Of a DNA stretch of 64,000 bases, positions 62,280-64,000 are shown one piece after another; within the stretch, counting starts at the first letter, position 1; each line of letters starts with the position of its first letter. A program made the position numbers and the translations under genes. Below the pieces are notes generated by a model, which was given only the letters and a program-made list of their open reading frames with translations, had not been told where the DNA came from and ran no database searches. Origin of the DNA: Hoeflea_A sp039025395 (GTDB lineage Bacteria > Pseudomonadota > Alphaproteobacteria > Rhizobiales > Rhizobiaceae); assembly GCA_039025395.1 (NCBI GenBank), contig JBCCOK010000010.1, positions 32,499-96,498 on the forward strand. The letters are read 5' to 3'.

Positions 62280-62310
62280 TTGACCTCAACAAAGGTTGAG
62301 GCAGTAGGAC
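62280..62310 (+). promoter_or_regulatory. SoxR-type promoter in front of the MFS gene
   Basis: The 18-bp dyad CCTCAACAAAGGTTGAGG (62284-62301) keeps all twelve outer bases of the enterobacterial SoxR box (CCTCAA-N6-TTGAGG). It sits between TTGACC (-35, 62280-62285) and TAGGAC (weak -10, 62305-62310), separated by the 19-bp spacer typical of MerR-family activated promoters. The alignment with the soxS promoter is base for base in spacing. A redox-sensing SoxR, not encoded in this window, is the likely activator. Confidence 0.75.
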
Positions 62311-62333
62311 TCGGTTTTCGCAAGGAGCCTTGC

Positions 62334-63758
62334 ATGGCTGAAACCGATTCCCGAGCACGTTCAGACACCGAGACTTTCGTGTCTTGGCGCGAGATCCTCA
62401 CAAGCGCCTATCTGCCTTCACTGGTGCTGGTTTGCCTTGCAGTCTGGCTGCATGCGGCGGACGGCCTGATCGTTGCAACCATGTTGCCTTCGATTGTCGC
62501 GCAAATCGGCGGCGGTGAGCTCGTCGGCTGGTCGGTCTCCGTTTACGAAATCGGCTCCATCGTTGCCGGCGCCGCAAGCGCCTTGCTGACCGTGCGTTTC
62601 GGTTTACGGACGCCGATGACCATGGCCGCAATCCTGTTCGGATGCGGTTGCGTGATAAGTGCCGTCAGCGCCAACATGCCAACTGTGCTGTTCGGACGCG
62701 CGTTGCAGGGGCTTGGCGGCGGTGCATTGGTGGCGATGAGCTATGTGGCCGTGGGCGTCTTTTTCCCGCGCCGCTACATTGCCCGCGCCATGGCAGCCGT
62801 TTCGACCTTCTGGGGCGCCTCGGCCTTTCTTGGACCGCTGATCGGCGGGTTCTTCGTAGAGTTCGCCACATGGCGCTGGGGCTTTGCATTCTTTGGGCTG
62901 CAGGCTTTTGCACTGGCAGTCTGGATCGGGTTAAAGGGCGGCAATTCAGACGTTCAAGCTGAACGTAGCCTTCCCGGCTTGCCAATCGGGCGCCTTTTGC
63001 TCTTGTGTCTTTCCGTTCTGCTTATCGCCTATGGCGGCGTCGATGTTGCGTTGGGGACGACCACGATTTTCGTCTCGTGCGGCATTTTCTGCATGATCGC
63101 ATTTCTCTTGCTGGACGGGCGCGCCGGCCCCACGCGGCTCATGCCGCTCAGCCCGTTCGACATCAGGTATCCAACGGGCGCGGCGTTGGTGATGATCCTT
63201 TGCATCTCCATAGCGGCTATCGCCATCACCGCGTTCGGACCTATTTTGGTTGTCGCAATCCACGGTGCATCTGCTCTCACGGCAGGATACATTGTCGCTT
63301 GTTCTTCCATTGGCTGGACGGTGACTGCACTTGCAGTCAGCGGTGCACCCGAACGTCATGACCGCAGCCTTATTGCTCTGGGCATTATCGTCGTCGCACT
63401 GAGCGTAGTCGGATTTGTTTACGCGGTGCCTAATGGACCGATCTGGCTGATCGCCCTGTTTGCCGCCATGGAGGGTGGCGGGTTCGGCATCGCATGGACC
63501 TTTATCCTCAGGCGTGCGACCGCGCTGGCGGACGCAAATGAAATCGAACGTATCGCTGGCGCGATCCCGACAATCCACCGGTTGGGGTATGCGCTCGGTG
63601 CGGCCTATATCGGCATTGTCGCAAATGCGATGGGCTTTCTTTCCATGGATACACCGGCCGAGGCAGCCCAGGTTGCGCATTGGGTCTTCGTCGCCTGCCT
63701 GCCTTTCGCAATACTGAGCCTCATTGCGATGTTCGCGCTTGTTAAACGCGGCGGCTGA
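62334..63758 (+). CDS. MFS transporter (drug efflux type)
   Basis: A 474-residue major-facilitator permease of the 14-helix DHA2-like kind. Motifs include VATMLPSIVAQIGGGELVGW, the loop-2/3 motif VRFGLRTPMTMA, and GRALQGLGGGALVAMSYVAVG. Export of a drug or a redox-active compound fits the SoxR-type promoter directly upstream. AAGGAG lies eight bases before the ATG at 62334. A TTG-started longer reading would begin inside the promoter and is rejected. It is the last complete gene in the window. Confidence 0.9.
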   Translation: MAETDSRARSDTETFVSWREILTSAYLPSLVLVCLAVWLHAADGLIVATMLPSIVAQIGGGELVGWSVSVYEIGSIVAGAASALLTVRFGLRTPMTMAAILFGCGCVISAVSANMPTVLFGRALQGLGGGALVAMSYVAVGVFFPRRYIARAMAAVSTFWGASAFLGPLIGGFFVEFATWRWGFAFFGLQAFALAVWIGLKGGNSDVQAERSLPGLPIGRLLLLCLSVLLIAYGGVDVALGTTTIFVSCGIFCMIAFLLLDGRAGPTRLMPLSPFDIRYPTGAALVMILCISIAAIAITAFGPILVVAIHGASALTAGYIVACSSIGWTVTALAVSGAPERHDRSLIALGIIVVALSVVGFVYAVPNGPIWLIALFAAMEGGGFGIAWTFILRRATALADANEIERIAGAIPTIHRLGYALGAAYIGIVANAMGFLSMDTPAEAAQVAHWVFVACLPFAILSLIAMFALVKRGG

Positions 63759-63779
63759 AGCAAAATGAGGCGATGGATG

Positions 63780-63960
63780 AAGTTAGAGCAAATCAGGCTT
63801 AGCTTGAAACATTTGATGGCGGAAGATCGGTCCGCTCGGCTAGGCGCGTCGCGCAGCGCGATGTGGGTCATCGGGCAAGCGGCGCAACGGTGAGCCCGTC
63901 TTGCAAATTCGTCCAGTGGACGAATTTGAGGGCGAACGATGGGCCGATACTTCGCCACCC
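63780..63960. repeat. Composite intergenic palindromic repeat
   Basis: After the MFS gene, a stretch without supported genes contains a perfect 11-bp stem with a 3-base loop (CAAATTCGTCC-AGT-GGACGAATTTG, 63904-63928). A shorter GC-rich dyad (GTCGCGCAGCGCGA-like) lies at about 63848-63862, and TTAGAGCAAATCAGGCTTAG is near the left end. Pieces like these recall dispersed palindromic intergenic elements of rhizobial genomes. Copy number cannot be judged from one window. Confidence 0.5.
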
Positions 63961-64000
63961 TTGAGAGGAAGAAGCTCTTAAAAGGTTTTGGTAAACGGGC

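Noticed and set aside
63768..63893. 42-codon plus-strand ORF after the MFS gene
   Set aside because: It lies wholly inside the palindromic repeat-like region, and its codons follow the repeat rather than a protein.

Overview
The window is a continuous stretch of alphaproteobacterial chromosome, most likely from a marine or halotolerant member of the Hyphomicrobiales (Rhizobiales; Phyllobacteriaceae/Ahrensiaceae-like). The evidence is a set of gene families typical of that order: MucR, DUF5330, DUF1761, the TIGR03808 Tat-exported beta-helix protein, a Rhizobium etli-type asparaginase and the Pha cation antiporter. There is no integrase, transposase, phage gene or CRISPR array. Genes are dense and mostly in short operons. 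Many starts given here are internal Met/GTG/TTG codons chosen by ribosome-binding site and family length, so a few are provisional.

Layout. 1-4.4 kb: left-edge fragment of a membrane-anchored peptidoglycan-binding-type protein, a DivJ/PleC-like histidine kinase, DUF5330, sufE, DUF1761 and mucR. 4.6-10.5 kb: seven-gene phaABCDEFG Na+/K+:H+ antiporter operon on the minus strand. 10.7-20.9 kb: msrB, SH3 protein, oligopeptidase B, siderophore-interacting flavoprotein, sodB, branched-chain aminotransferase, L-2-haloacid dehalogenase, HerA-like ATPase, VOC protein and TIGR03808. 21-24.2 kb: asparaginase, a secreted His-Pro-Tyr repeat protein and galE. 24.4-32.2 kb: thiolase and aldehyde dehydrogenase, divergent from betC-betB-betA, which converts choline-O-sulfate to choline, betaine aldehyde and glycine betaine. 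32.3-40.4 kb: Wzy/O-antigen-ligase-like protein, tRNA-Gln, a peptide-type ABC importer without ATPases, a LysR regulator divergent from a 39-codon ORF, D-lyxose isomerase and tRNA-Pro.

40.6-64 kb is more accessory. It holds small envelope proteins, a 5'-truncated outer-membrane barrel gene, a flavin monooxygenase, DUF1289, NUDIX, a secreted HEXXH protein of no recognised family, TetR with its SDR, a GFA protein, and a haloacetate (fluoroacetate) dehalogenase-like hydrolase. Then come an ABC exporter, a flavodoxin remnant, an amidohydrolase, LysE, a chloroperoxidase-type hydrolase divergent from a two-cysteine OhrR, a glutathionyl-hydroquinone-reductase-like protein, a homocysteine methyltransferase-family protein, and an MFS permease behind a SoxR-type promoter.

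Themes: osmotic and salt adaptation (pha, bet); oxidative and electrophile stress (msrB, sodB, OhrR, SoxR box, GFA, GHR-like); and two separate hydrolytic dehalogenases with complete active-site residues. I saw no clear multi-gene novel defence or biosynthetic system. The best leads are the haloacetate dehalogenase-like enzyme, the secreted HEXXH protein, the SoxR-box MFS gene, the OhrR/hydrolase pair and the LysR/39-aa ORF pair.
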